Assembly (NCBI RefSeq): GCF_010501095.1
Contig: NZ_QVMP01000006.1
Location: 1-64,000, forward strand
Reading direction: 5' to 3'
Origin: Dysgonomonas sp. 520
GTDB taxonomy: Bacteria > Bacteroidota > Bacteroidia > Bacteroidales > Dysgonomonadaceae
DNA: 64,000 nt
Both the position numbers and the translations under genes were made by a program. This document shows, piece by piece, positions 51,993 through 60,699 of the stretch. Under the pieces are notes generated by a model, which searched no databases, was not told where the DNA came from, and saw nothing but the letters and a program-made list of their open reading frames with translations. Each line of letters begins with the position of its first letter. Position 1 is the stretch's first letter.

Positions 51993-53369
51993 ATGCGTAA
52001 AAAGGTGAAAAATTATTTCCTGGCGGCATTCATTACCATTATCATTGCCATAGGTGTTTTTTGTATTTTAAAATACCTGATGCCAAAATCTTTATTTTCG
52101 GCCGAAAACGACGATTTAACCGAAGTTGTAGTAGATAGTATGGCTTTGCAGGCAATGAGCGAAACAGACTCAGGCTTAGTGGAGTCTTCGAAGCAAATGA
52201 AGCAGGTTGAGGAAATAATTTTGCCATCCATGCACACGCAAGGCTATACGAACCTGTTGTCATTCTATTCGAAGATATATGGCATAGAAACAACAAAGAA
52301 GGGAAAGGTGCGTGTTGCGTATTTTGGCGATTCGATGACCGATGGCGACCTCATAGTTCAGGATATACGAAGCCGTTTTCAGGATAACTTTGGAGGTGAA
52401 GGCGTTGGATTTGTAGGGATGACTTCTCTTTCCGCAGCATCGAGGTTGTCCGTATCGCATAAATATTCTAAAAACTGGCAAACATGTTCTTATCTTAATC
52501 CGAAAAAATCAAAGTTTCCTTTCGGGATTGATGGTCAGGTATCTACCATCAGGTCGAGCGAACCGGCTTGGTTGAAACTGAGTGCCGGTGATGTGGTGCA
52601 TCTTACCGAACTATGTTCGCCTACATTGTTTTATGGACGTTCGGACAACAATGAAGGCTCGATAAGCGTAAAGACAGAAGTTGGCGAACCAAGAGAAGCA
52701 AAATTGACACCGGGTAAGATATTGAATACGGCTGTGCTGTCGGATAGTCCCGTGAAAAATTTTACGGTGAATTTCTATAAATCTGAAAATATCCCCTTTT
52801 ACGGAGTTAATATCGATAATGAAAACGGTGTCTATGTAGATAACTTTTCGATGCGGGGAAATTCAGGCTTGCCAATGGGGGCTTTGGATAAGGAATTATT
52901 ATGTAACTTTGACTCCATATTGAATTATGATCTTATAGTTCTTCACTATGGAGCTAACCTGTTGGGGTATAAGTCGAAAGATTTTGGTTGGTACGAAAAG
53001 AAGATGAACAATGTTGTTCTGCATTTGCGGGAATGTTTTCCGAATGCCGATTTCTTGATTATATCAACAGCCGACAGGGCTCTGAAATATGGTGGAGAAA
53101 TGAAAACCGATAGAGCAGTGTCGCCATTGATCACTGCGCAACGGACTTACGCAAAAGCAACAAATTGTTGTTTTATAGACATGCTTTCATTGATGGGTGG
53201 CGAGGGTTCTATGGTGAAGTGGGTGAATGGGTCGCCTAGTTTGGCAAATAAAGACTACACGCATTTTAATATCAGAGGATCGAGAAAAATAGCAGACCTG
53301 TTGTACGGAGAAATAAACGGGGGATACGAAAAATTTAAACAGCTGAAACAAGAAGGAAAGATTAAATGA
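51993..53369 (+). CDS. SGNH/GDSL-type hydrolase, membrane-anchored
   Basis: The 458-residue protein has an N-terminal membrane anchor (residues 7-30), then an SGNH fold with block I VAYFGDSMTDGDLI (nucleophile Ser), an Asn in HYGANLLGY (block III) and the C-terminal DYTHFNIRGS (Asp-x-x-His). The complete triad suggests an active O-acetyl esterase or transferase outside the membrane. It heads a three-gene operon with another SGNH protein and an MBOAT, the same logic as AlgJ/AlgX with AlgI. The polymer that is acetylated is not known. Confidence 0.78.
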   Translation: MRKKVKNYFLAAFITIIIAIGVFCILKYLMPKSLFSAENDDLTEVVVDSMALQAMSETDSGLVESSKQMKQVEEIILPSMHTQGYTNLLSFYSKIYGIETTKKGKVRVAYFGDSMTDGDLIVQDIRSRFQDNFGGEGVGFVGMTSLSAASRLSVSHKYSKNWQTCSYLNPKKSKFPFGIDGQVSTIRSSEPAWLKLSAGDVVHLTELCSPTLFYGRSDNNEGSISVKTEVGEPREAKLTPGKILNTAVLSDSPVKNFTVNFYKSENIPFYGVNIDNENGVYVDNFSMRGNSGLPMGALDKELLCNFDSILNYDLIVLHYGANLLGYKSKDFGWYEKKMNNVVLHLRECFPNADFLIISTADRALKYGGEMKTDRAVSPLITAQRTYAKATNCCFIDMLSLMGGEGSMVKWVNGSPSLANKDYTHFNIRGSRKIADLLYGEINGGYEKFKQLKQEGKIK

Positions 53370-54607
53370 CAAAGAGAATAATATATGTAATATTATTTAT
53401 ATCATACTCGGTTTCAATATATTCAGGGTCGGACAACTGCCGTGGGGCGGGTAAGTCTTATTTTGTCAATTCTTCGTTGTTAGATGATTTTTTCGAAAAA
53501 CTCCTTTCTCTGGAAAATGATAAGCAGGGCAAAGTAAATATTGTTCATATCGGCGATTCGCATATTCAGGCCGATTTTTTCACGCATGCAATAAGGCAGA
53601 GGATGCAGCAAAAGTTTGGAAATGCGGGTTATGGGTTCACATTTCCTTATTCACTGGCTAAAACCAATGCCAATAATATTGTGAAATATGGAAGTAACGT
53701 GAATTGGAGTTCTGCAAAGGTTTTAGGTTCACCAGCCGATCTATCCATTGGTTTGGGCGGCATAAACCTGAGAACTTCATCCGATGGTTTTAATATAAAG
53801 TTATCAGTATCCGGTGCTTACAGTTTCAATACAGTTAAAATCGTTCATCCGGCATGGGATTCCGTATTTACATTGAATGGTTTGGATATTCCGCCAATTG
53901 CGGAGGGTGTGCCCTCTCAAAATTCGGAAGAGGAAGAAGCTGTTTTGCCTACTACAATGAAGCAAGGTGATTTTACGATAGTGCAGGATAAATATGTCAC
54001 AAGTTTCTCAGCCACAGACTTGCTCAGGGAGGTGAACATCACAGCAAATGAGAATAAGGCGGTATACACATTAAATGGCATTGTTCTAGAGAAAGATGAC
54101 GCGGGCGTTCTTTATCACAATATTGGAGTGAATGGAGCAAAACTGTCGGATTACAATAAGCAGGAACTATTTTTTGAACAATTGTCTGTTCTTTCGCCCG
54201 ATCTGGTGATTGTCTCATTCGGAACAAATGAATCGTTTGGCAAGTTGAGCGCTTCGTCATATATGAAGCAGGTTGACACATTCGTTGCAAATGTTATGAG
54301 GGAAAATCCTTACACCACTATATTATTCACAACACCAGCACCTTCTTTGCTGAAAAGGAAAATTTTGAACCATCTTATACAAGACTATACAGATAAACTA
54401 ACCGGACAAACATCTTTTCCGGTTTGGGACATGTTGAGGGCGACAGGCGGCATAAAAGCGCCGTTGTCGGGCAGATATGGCGGTTATATGGCTAAGGATA
54501 AAGTACACTATAAACGTGAGGGGTATGTGATGCAGGCAAATTTGTTTGTTGATGATTTGTTGTGCCTTTACGAAAAATATAAATACGAGAAAAACTTAAA
54601 TAACTAA
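53366..54607 (+). CDS. Second SGNH/GDSL-type hydrolase, secreted
   Basis: This 413-residue protein has a signal peptide (KRIIYVILFISYSVSIYSG) and SGNH blocks NIVHIGDSHIQADFF, IVSFGTNESFG and DKVHYKREGYVMQ (Asp-x-x-His), so all catalytic residues are present. A beta-rich insert (about residues 130-230) separates the first two blocks, as in acetyl-transfer proteins of the AlgX/PatB type. It overlaps the upstream SGNH gene by 4 bp (ATGA) and is probably co-translated. It likely takes the acetyl group delivered by the MBOAT partner. Confidence 0.75.
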   Translation: MTKRIIYVILFISYSVSIYSGSDNCRGAGKSYFVNSSLLDDFFEKLLSLENDKQGKVNIVHIGDSHIQADFFTHAIRQRMQQKFGNAGYGFTFPYSLAKTNANNIVKYGSNVNWSSAKVLGSPADLSIGLGGINLRTSSDGFNIKLSVSGAYSFNTVKIVHPAWDSVFTLNGLDIPPIAEGVPSQNSEEEEAVLPTTMKQGDFTIVQDKYVTSFSATDLLREVNITANENKAVYTLNGIVLEKDDAGVLYHNIGVNGAKLSDYNKQELFFEQLSVLSPDLVIVSFGTNESFGKLSASSYMKQVDTFVANVMRENPYTTILFTTPAPSLLKRKILNHLIQDYTDKLTGQTSFPVWDMLRATGGIKAPLSGRYGGYMAKDKVHYKREGYVMQANLFVDDLLCLYEKYKYEKNLNN

Positions 54608-54635
54608 TAAAGCAAACTCAGACTCAAAACTATAC

Positions 54636-56111
54636 GTGTTAGGCTTCATAAATAAAGAAGAAATAGTATCTTGGTTCGTCTTCGATCCAGACAACCGTTT
54701 ACTATTCAGTTCTCCACTTTTCTGGGGAATGTTTATCCTGTTTTATGGGGTTTATATTTTTACGAAAGACCATCGGAAGTTCAGGACAATATATGTGTTG
54801 TTGTTTTCACTTTTCTTCTATTACAAAGCCGGAGGAGAGTATGTTCTTCTGTTATTGGCATCGCTTATGTTCAACTTCATCTTGTCCGAACTGATGGATA
54901 TAACCCGCATACAGTGGAAGCGAAAGGCGTTGCTTGTTATCCTTATATCGGCAAACTTACTATTGCTCGGATATTATAAATATACCAATTTCTTTATTGA
55001 TAATGTAAATTCTATCTTTTCGCAACATTTTTCACTGAAAGACATTGTGTTGCCAGTTGGTATTTCATTTTTCACTTTTCAGGCCATCAGCTATATTATA
55101 GATTTATACAAGAAACAGATAAAACCGGCAAGAGATCTTCAGGATTTTGCTTTTTACCTGTGTTTCTTTCCTCAACTGGTTGCCGGACCAATAGTTCGGG
55201 CAAAGGACTTTCTTCCTCAGATGGAGAAGCGGTTGAAGTTGTCGAATCGTGATTCAGGAATTGCTATCTTTATGATTATGATTGGGTTGATAAAGAAAAC
55301 AGTAATATCCGATTATATCTCCTTGAACTTTGTCGACCGTGTTTTCGATTCGCCCATGTTGTATTCTTCTTTCGAGAACCTGATGGCGACCTACGGTTAT
55401 ACGCTTCAGATATACTGCGACTTTTCGGGGTATTCCGATATTGCCATAGGCTTGGCGTTGCTGATGGGTTTTAAATTACCCGAAAACTTTCGTACTCCCT
55501 ATAAATCGACTTCGATTACCGAATTTTGGAGACGTTGGCATATATCCCTCTCGTCGTGGCTCAGAGATTATTTGTATATACCATTGGGTGGTAACCGTAA
55601 GGGACGCATAAGAATGTATGTCAATCTTATGATAACTATGTTGTTAGGCGGATTATGGCATGGCGCTTCGTGGAAATTTGTCATGTGGGGAGGTTTGCAT
55701 GGTGCTATGCTGGTTATAGAGAAGTTCTTTAAGAAGAAAGTGAAACTGCCCGGAGGTTTTATCTCAAAGACTGTATCTCTGTTGTTAACATTTCACTTTG
55801 TGGCTTTTTGCTGGATATTTTTCAGAGCAGAAAATTTTAGTGTTGCAATGGAAGTCGTGAATAATATTACAGACCTGACATTTCACTTTTCCGAATGGCT
55901 TGTCATAATAGAAGCATACAAAAATGTATTCATCTTGTTTGCTATCGGATATGTTATGCACTTCTTGCCCGATAGGTTTGTTTCTGTGGTTAAAGATAAA
56001 TACATCGCGCTACCTTTTGTCGCAAAGGCTATAATCTTGGGATTAGTGTTTTGGCTGGTTTACGCTACATCTGCAAGCGGGCCACAACCATTTATCTACT
56101 TCCAATTCTAA
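54636..56111 (+). CDS. MBOAT-family O-acyltransferase (AlgI-like)
   Basis: The 491-residue polytopic protein has about twelve helices and the AlgI/DltB core: FPQLVAGPIVRAKDFLPQM, YCDFSGYSDIAIGLALLMGF, EFWRRWHISLSSWLRDYLYI and LLGGLWHGASWKFVMWGGLH, the last with the essential His. It passes acetyl groups across the membrane for esterification of an extracellular polymer. The start is GTG at 54636; the first ATG is 31 codons inside and would remove the conserved FVFDPDNRLLFSSPLFW start. It is the third gene of the cassette. Confidence 0.88.
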   Translation: MLGFINKEEIVSWFVFDPDNRLLFSSPLFWGMFILFYGVYIFTKDHRKFRTIYVLLFSLFFYYKAGGEYVLLLLASLMFNFILSELMDITRIQWKRKALLVILISANLLLLGYYKYTNFFIDNVNSIFSQHFSLKDIVLPVGISFFTFQAISYIIDLYKKQIKPARDLQDFAFYLCFFPQLVAGPIVRAKDFLPQMEKRLKLSNRDSGIAIFMIMIGLIKKTVISDYISLNFVDRVFDSPMLYSSFENLMATYGYTLQIYCDFSGYSDIAIGLALLMGFKLPENFRTPYKSTSITEFWRRWHISLSSWLRDYLYIPLGGNRKGRIRMYVNLMITMLLGGLWHGASWKFVMWGGLHGAMLVIEKFFKKKVKLPGGFISKTVSLLLTFHFVAFCWIFFRAENFSVAMEVVNNITDLTFHFSEWLVIIEAYKNVFILFAIGYVMHFLPDRFVSVVKDKYIALPFVAKAIILGLVFWLVYATSASGPQPFIYFQF

Positions 56112-56192
56112 AATTCCGGTAGGGTTTATCCTGAATTTCGTTTTAGGTATATCTTTTTCTTTGTTCTTCTTAAGATGATGGATATTAACTAA

Positions 56193-56873
56193 TTAATCTT
56201 CTTCAACAAATCGCAGCCAACCAAGAACCTCTCCACCTACTTTCGGAGAGATATCTACATCATATTTCTCCCAGTTTTCTTTGTATGGCTCATGAAAGCG
56301 ATTTTTATACATTGCTATGATGTTTGACTGCTTTTTGGGAGTGTAAATGATGTCGTAGGCAAAAGTCAGAACCTTTATCGACTGTGCAGCCAGACTGTTT
56401 GGCAGTTCGGAGTCTATCAATTTCACGTATTTAGAAACTTCCGGAACTAAATAATAATTAGTACTGTCAAATTCAGACATTAGCATATACAGCAAACGAT
56501 ATTCGGCAGGGATTTTCTTATCCGTGAAAAATACAGTATTATATTCGTTAAACAAACGTTGTAAAAATTCTTCCCTGTAGTCTTCAAAATACGACACTTC
56601 ATCTTTATCTCGGTTTTCGTCCAGATAGGCGAACTCAAAATAGGCAGAGAGTGTACTAATCAAAGTGATCTTTTCGCCCAGAAGCCTTTCTTCCGAAAAC
56701 ATGAATTCCAGAAATGAGTCTTTGTCAATGCCTTTTTCCTTTACGCCCCAGATAACCGGATCGTCTCTATACAGGTTATATTCAAAATCGAATGACGATA
56801 GGTATGACGAATCGGCAAATGATGCAGTGTTGACTGTGAGAATTGATATTAATAATAAGAGTATTTTTTTCAT
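56193..56873 (-). CDS. Secreted protein of unknown function
   Basis: The 226-residue product has a signal peptide (KKILLLLISILTVNTASFA). The mature part is acidic, rich in Tyr, Phe, Glu and Asp and predicted mostly helical by eye, without recognisable motifs or repeats. It begins 31 bp after the tex stop on the minus strand, so it is probably in the tex transcript. I do not recognise the family and no role is evident from its neighbours. Confidence 0.6.
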   Translation of the reverse strand: MKKILLLLISILTVNTASFADSSYLSSFDFEYNLYRDDPVIWGVKEKGIDKDSFLEFMFSEERLLGEKITLISTLSAYFEFAYLDENRDKDEVSYFEDYREEFLQRLFNEYNTVFFTDKKIPAEYRLLYMLMSEFDSTNYYLVPEVSKYVKLIDSELPNSLAAQSIKVLTFAYDIIYTPKKQSNIIAMYKNRFHEPYKENWEKYDVDISPKVGGEVLGWLRFVEED

Positions 56874-56904
56874 AAGAGTATTATTAGATATATCTAACCT
56901 TATA

Positions 56905-59031
56905 TTAATTTATTCCTTTCATAGACAATTGAACTCGTTTGCGAGCCACATCAACAGACAAAACTTTTACCTGAACATACTGATGCAGAGATACGATCTC
57001 CGTAGGGTCGGAAACAAAACGGTCTGCCAGTTCAGATATGTGAACCAATCCGTTTTCTTTGATGCCCACATCAACAAAGCAACCGAAGTTTGTCACATTG
57101 GTCACAATACCCGGAAGAATCATGCCTTCGCGCAGGTCTTCAATTGTTTTTATTGATTTATCGAACTCAAAAGCCTGAATCTTTTTACGGGGGTCACGTC
57201 CCGGTTTATCCAATTCCTCCACAATATCGTTCAGAGTGGGAAGCCCGACCTTTTCCGATACATATTTATTCAGATTCAGTTTCTTTTTCAACTCTTTATC
57301 TTCTATCAATTCCTTAACCGTGCAGTTCAAATCTTTTGCCATCGTTTCCACCACATGATAGCTTTCGGGGTGTACGGCAGAATTGTCTAATGGATTTTTT
57401 GCATCGGCAATGCGAAGAAATCCTGCACATTGTTCAAATGCTTTTTCTCCCATGCGGGCAACTTTCATAATCTCTTTACGGCTTTTGAATGCGCCGTGTT
57501 CTGCACGATAATCAACTATATTTTGGGCTAGGGTAGGGCCTAATCCAGAAATGTAAGTCAATAGGTGTTTACTTGCCGTATTCACATTCACGCCAACAAG
57601 GTTAACGCAACTTTCAACCGTCAAATCGAGCGATTTTTTTAGTTTAGTTTGATCCACATCGTGCTGATATTGCCCTACACCAATTGATTTCGGATCAATT
57701 TTAACCAACTCGGCCAAAGGGTCCATCAGTCGTCTGCCGATGGAGACAGCTCCACGCACAGTTACATCATAGTCGGGAAATTCTTCACGGGCAACTTTTG
57801 AGGCTGAATAGACGGATGCTCCGTTTTCGCTGACAACAAATACCTGAACCTCTTTTTCGTATCTCAGGTTTGTGATGAAATTTTCCGTTTCACGGCTAGC
57901 CGTACCGTTTCCGATGGCAATAGCATCAATATTGTATGTGGAAACAAGTTTCACTATCTTATTCCCTGCTTTTACATATTCGTTTTGAGGGGGATGAGGA
58001 TAGATTGTTTCGTTGTGAAGCAAATTTCCCTGAGCGTCGAGGCATACAATCTTGCAGCCGGTTCTGTAACTGGGGTCAACGCCCAAAACCCGCTTTTGAC
58101 CTAAAGGTGCAGCCAATAGCAATTGCCGTAGGTTTTCCATGAAAACACGAATTGCTTCTTCATCTGCCTTTTCTTTCGAAAGGGCAGCAAATTCGGTTTC
58201 GATAGATGGCTTCAACAGGCGTTTGTAGCTGTCTTTTATAGCATCTGCCACATATCCGATAGCTTCGGCATTGCCGTTTTTAAGGAAACGTTTGTCCAAT
58301 CTGTCCAGAGCATCGTCTTCGTCAGGCGAAATACTCACCCGAAGAAATCCTTCGGCTTCACCACGACGCATAGCCAATAATCTGTGTGAAGAACAGCGGC
58401 TCAACTTTTCCGACAGATCGAAGTAGTCACGGTATTTATCACCCTCTTCTTCTTTACCCTTCACCACCTTAGATGTAATAATGGCTTCACGCTCAAACAG
58501 GTTACGGATCGAGTTTCTTGCATGTTCGTCTTCGTTTACCCATTCGGCTATAATATCGCAAGCGCCTGCCAAGGCTTCGTTAATATCTTTTACATCACCC
58601 TTTACAAAAGGTAATGCTTTCGATTCTACATCAAAGTTTTGTTGAGTCATAAGGAGTTTAGCCAAATCTTCCAGACCTTTTTTACGTGCTATTTCGGCAC
58701 GAGTCTGGCGTTTGGGTTTATATGGCAGGTATATGTCTTCCAACTCGGTAGAATCCCAACAACCCTCTATTCTCGATTTTAATTCCGGAGTTAATTTTTC
58801 CTGATCTTCTATTGATTTTAAAATAGTCTGCTTCCTTTTCTGAAGCTCTTTAAACTTGTCATTTTGCTCCTTAATAGCAGCAATCTGTACCTCGTCCAGA
58901 CCACCCGTAACTTCCTTCCGGTATCGGCTGATGAAAGGAATTGTGGCTCCATCTTCCAGAAGTGCAATTGTTTTTTCAATTTGTGTCTCCCTGATATTAA
59001 GTGCTGATGAAATTAGTCTTGAGATAGTCAT
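56905..59031 (-). CDS. tex: Tex-family RNA-binding transcription accessory protein
   Basis: The 708-residue protein has an N-terminal helical domain with TIPFISRYRKEVTGGLDEVQ, a YqgF-like RNase H fold (LGVDPSYRTGCKIVCLD), helix-hairpin-helix repeats (YISGLGPTLAQNIVDYR), and a C-terminal S1 domain starting at GMILPGIVTNVTNFGCFVDV. Length and order match Tex/Spt6-like proteins that bind nucleic acid and RNA polymerase. It is preceded by the MITE-like element. Confidence 0.93.
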   Translation of the reverse strand: MTISRLISSALNIRETQIEKTIALLEDGATIPFISRYRKEVTGGLDEVQIAAIKEQNDKFKELQKRKQTILKSIEDQEKLTPELKSRIEGCWDSTELEDIYLPYKPKRQTRAEIARKKGLEDLAKLLMTQQNFDVESKALPFVKGDVKDINEALAGACDIIAEWVNEDEHARNSIRNLFEREAIITSKVVKGKEEEGDKYRDYFDLSEKLSRCSSHRLLAMRRGEAEGFLRVSISPDEDDALDRLDKRFLKNGNAEAIGYVADAIKDSYKRLLKPSIETEFAALSKEKADEEAIRVFMENLRQLLLAAPLGQKRVLGVDPSYRTGCKIVCLDAQGNLLHNETIYPHPPQNEYVKAGNKIVKLVSTYNIDAIAIGNGTASRETENFITNLRYEKEVQVFVVSENGASVYSASKVAREEFPDYDVTVRGAVSIGRRLMDPLAELVKIDPKSIGVGQYQHDVDQTKLKKSLDLTVESCVNLVGVNVNTASKHLLTYISGLGPTLAQNIVDYRAEHGAFKSRKEIMKVARMGEKAFEQCAGFLRIADAKNPLDNSAVHPESYHVVETMAKDLNCTVKELIEDKELKKKLNLNKYVSEKVGLPTLNDIVEELDKPGRDPRKKIQAFEFDKSIKTIEDLREGMILPGIVTNVTNFGCFVDVGIKENGLVHISELADRFVSDPTEIVSLHQYVQVKVLSVDVARKRVQLSMKGIN

Positions 59032-59064
59032 AATTTGTAAAAAATAAAGAAATTGAAAGAAATA

Positions 59065-59296
59065 AATAATGCGAATCAGTAATTGAAAAATGTTGGTTTA
59101 GATTAGTCGTTGTTCGGGTGGAGTAGAACCCCACCCCCTACAATAAAATTTATTGATGTAGGGGCAGGCCTCTGGTCTGCCCGAAAGTAGGGGCGTAAAT
59201 TTTTACGCCCGAATATCAGGGCGAATGTTTATTCGCCCCTACAATCGTTATTATTGAAAATAAAAGAACATTTTTGCGAATACTGATTGGCATAAT
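59065..59296. repeat. MITE-like element with inverted ends and three hairpins (family B, full copy)
   Basis: The left end (59065-59096) and right end (59268-59296, inverted) are about 80 percent identical over 30 bases around AATCAGTA. Between them lie three palindromes: GGGCAG...CTGCCC (59162-59182), GGGCGTAAATTTTTACGCCC (59191-59210) and GGGCGAATGTTTATTCGCCC (59219-59238). No ORF is inside. Partial copies lie at 882-910, 7168-7197, 15478-15545 and 19600-19692. Confidence 0.75.
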
Positions 59297-59430
59297 ATAA
59301 TATGTTCCGTTTTATAATTTGGTTTGATTTTTTATTAGCCAAAGCAACGAAGAGGTCTGTGCCCCCCTTTGATGAGGCAAATATATGTTATAAATAATTA
59401 ATCACATAATCATTTTTGAAGTCATTGTGA

Positions 59431-59438
59431 TATTTTTG
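59431..59438 (+). promoter_or_regulatory. -7 box ahead of the apbE-rnfCD-like operon
   Basis: TATTTTTG matches TAnnTTTG; the nearest TTTG upstream is only 12 bp away, so it is a half match. The expected leader of about 85 nt contains a half copy of the family-A repeat. Confidence 0.35.
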
Positions 59439-59473
59439 TATTTCAGAATATAGTTAGTTGTTATATTGAAGTA

Positions 59474-59505
59474 ACAGATGCTTCGTTTTACTCAGCATGA
59501 CAAAA
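59474..59505. repeat. Half copy of the palindromic GTCAT-CTGA repeat (family A)
   Basis: ACAGATGCTTCGTTTTACTC followed by AGCATGACAAAA equals one arm of the family-A element, with no inverted partner. It lies just before the 80-residue gene. Between 59297 and 59473 nothing else is recognised. Confidence 0.6.
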
Positions 59506-59528
59506 ATAAATAATCATATATCTCCATT

Positions 59529-59771
59529 ATGAATCTATTCAAAAAAATATTGCTTTTCTTATTTGGGATTTTCCTGATTGCTTTCGGAAACAGGGAAGCG
59601 ATAGATACGCTTGTTAATGGTGGTGCCGAAAATAAGGATACAGAACCGACAAATTCCGTTGAAAATGGGGAAGGGGTGAAGCAAGAACCTATTTCATCAA
59701 ACGAAAGTAGTAATGGTGGGGAAACAACTGTGGAACCGGATAAAACAGAAGACGCAACTGCAACCGAATAA
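59529..59771 (+). CDS. Small exported acidic protein
   Basis: The 80-residue product has a hydrophobic N-terminal segment (residues 6-21, FKKILLFLFGIFLIAFG) that may be a signal peptide or anchor, then a low-complexity tail of about 55 residues rich in Glu, Thr, Ser, Asn and Gly (NSVENGEGVKQEPISSNESS). No domain is recognised. It lies 4 bp before apbE, so it is in the same operon and could be a periplasmic companion. It contains no FMN-attachment S/T-G-A-T motif. Confidence 0.55.
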   Translation: MNLFKKILLFLFGIFLIAFGNREAIDTLVNGGAENKDTEPTNSVENGEGVKQEPISSNESSNGGETTVEPDKTEDATATE

Positions 59772-59775
59772 TTGA

Positions 59776-60699
59776 ATGTTGTATAAAACACAGACTCGAA
59801 AACTGTTTCATGCCCACATAAAAATAAAGTTTCCTATCTATTACGGAGATGAATTGTTTGACGAATTGTATGCCATTCTGGAAGAAACAGACAGGCTTTA
59901 TAATTCATATTCCGATTGGTCGTATATTCGCCGGATAAATGAAAATGCGGGAGAGTTTGTTGAGGTTGACGATGAAACAACTGATATTCTGAGGCGGGTT
60001 GCCATCATATCTGATTTCTTTGATGGAGAATTAGATATAACGATAATGCCTCTTATCAGGCTGTGGGGTTTTTATAGAAACGAGCAAGTGATAGTTCCGG
60101 ATGAAAAAGACATTCGGGTTGTGAAAAAACTTGTTGACTATAAGCAGATTGAAATAGATAAAGGAAAAGTTAGGGTAGGGAAGAATCAGGAGATAATAAC
60201 GGGAGCTTTTGTCAAGGCGTATGCTGTGGATAAAATGATTGTGCGAATGCAGGAAATAGGCATTTCCGATGCGATAGTAAATGCAGGAGGAAGCACCATA
60301 AAGGCTCTGGCAAACGAAAATCATCCCTTTTGGACTATCGCTGTGAAAGATCCGGAGAATCTAAAAGGGCTATTTACATTAAAATTGTCCAATAAATGTT
60401 TTTCTACTTCGGCACAAAATAAGACATTTGTAGAGATAAATGGTGAACGATACGGGCACATTCTCAGTCCCCGGACGGGGTTTCCGTCAACAAACATACA
60501 AGTGGGGATTATTTCGGACGATTGTTTTACGGGAGATTTGATTTCCACCGGATTATTCAACCTTGTGGGCGACGAGTTTGTGGATAAGATGAAACATTTA
60601 TCAGATATGTTTAATATCGAGGGTTTTATGATAGACAAGAACAATAATATATTTTTTTCGGAAAAGTTTAAACAATACATAATTGAGGATGCTTTATGA
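59776..60699 (+). CDS. apbE: ApbE-family FMN transferase-like protein
   Basis: ApbE enzymes attach FMN to threonine in electron-transfer proteins. The 307 residues contain DELYAILEETDRLYNSYSDW, TGAFVKAYAVDKM (family KGYAVD-like), AIVNAGGSTIKAL, TIAVKDPEN, GHILSPRTGFPS and DCFTGDLISTGLFNL with the Mg-binding Asp/Thr. No signal peptide or lipobox is present, unlike most exported ApbE proteins. It overlaps the RnfC-like start by 4 bp. Confidence 0.85.
   Translation: MLYKTQTRKLFHAHIKIKFPIYYGDELFDELYAILEETDRLYNSYSDWSYIRRINENAGEFVEVDDETTDILRRVAIISDFFDGELDITIMPLIRLWGFYRNEQVIVPDEKDIRVVKKLVDYKQIEIDKGKVRVGKNQEIITGAFVKAYAVDKMIVRMQEIGISDAIVNAGGSTIKALANENHPFWTIAVKDPENLKGLFTLKLSNKCFSTSAQNKTFVEINGERYGHILSPRTGFPSTNIQVGIISDDCFTGDLISTGLFNLVGDEFVDKMKHLSDMFNIEGFMIDKNNNIFFSEKFKQYIIEDAL

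Noticed and set aside
59065-59296. CRISPR array in the repeat-rich spacer
   Set aside because: The repeats are inverted palindromes of different sequence, not direct repeats with unique spacers, and no cas genes are present.
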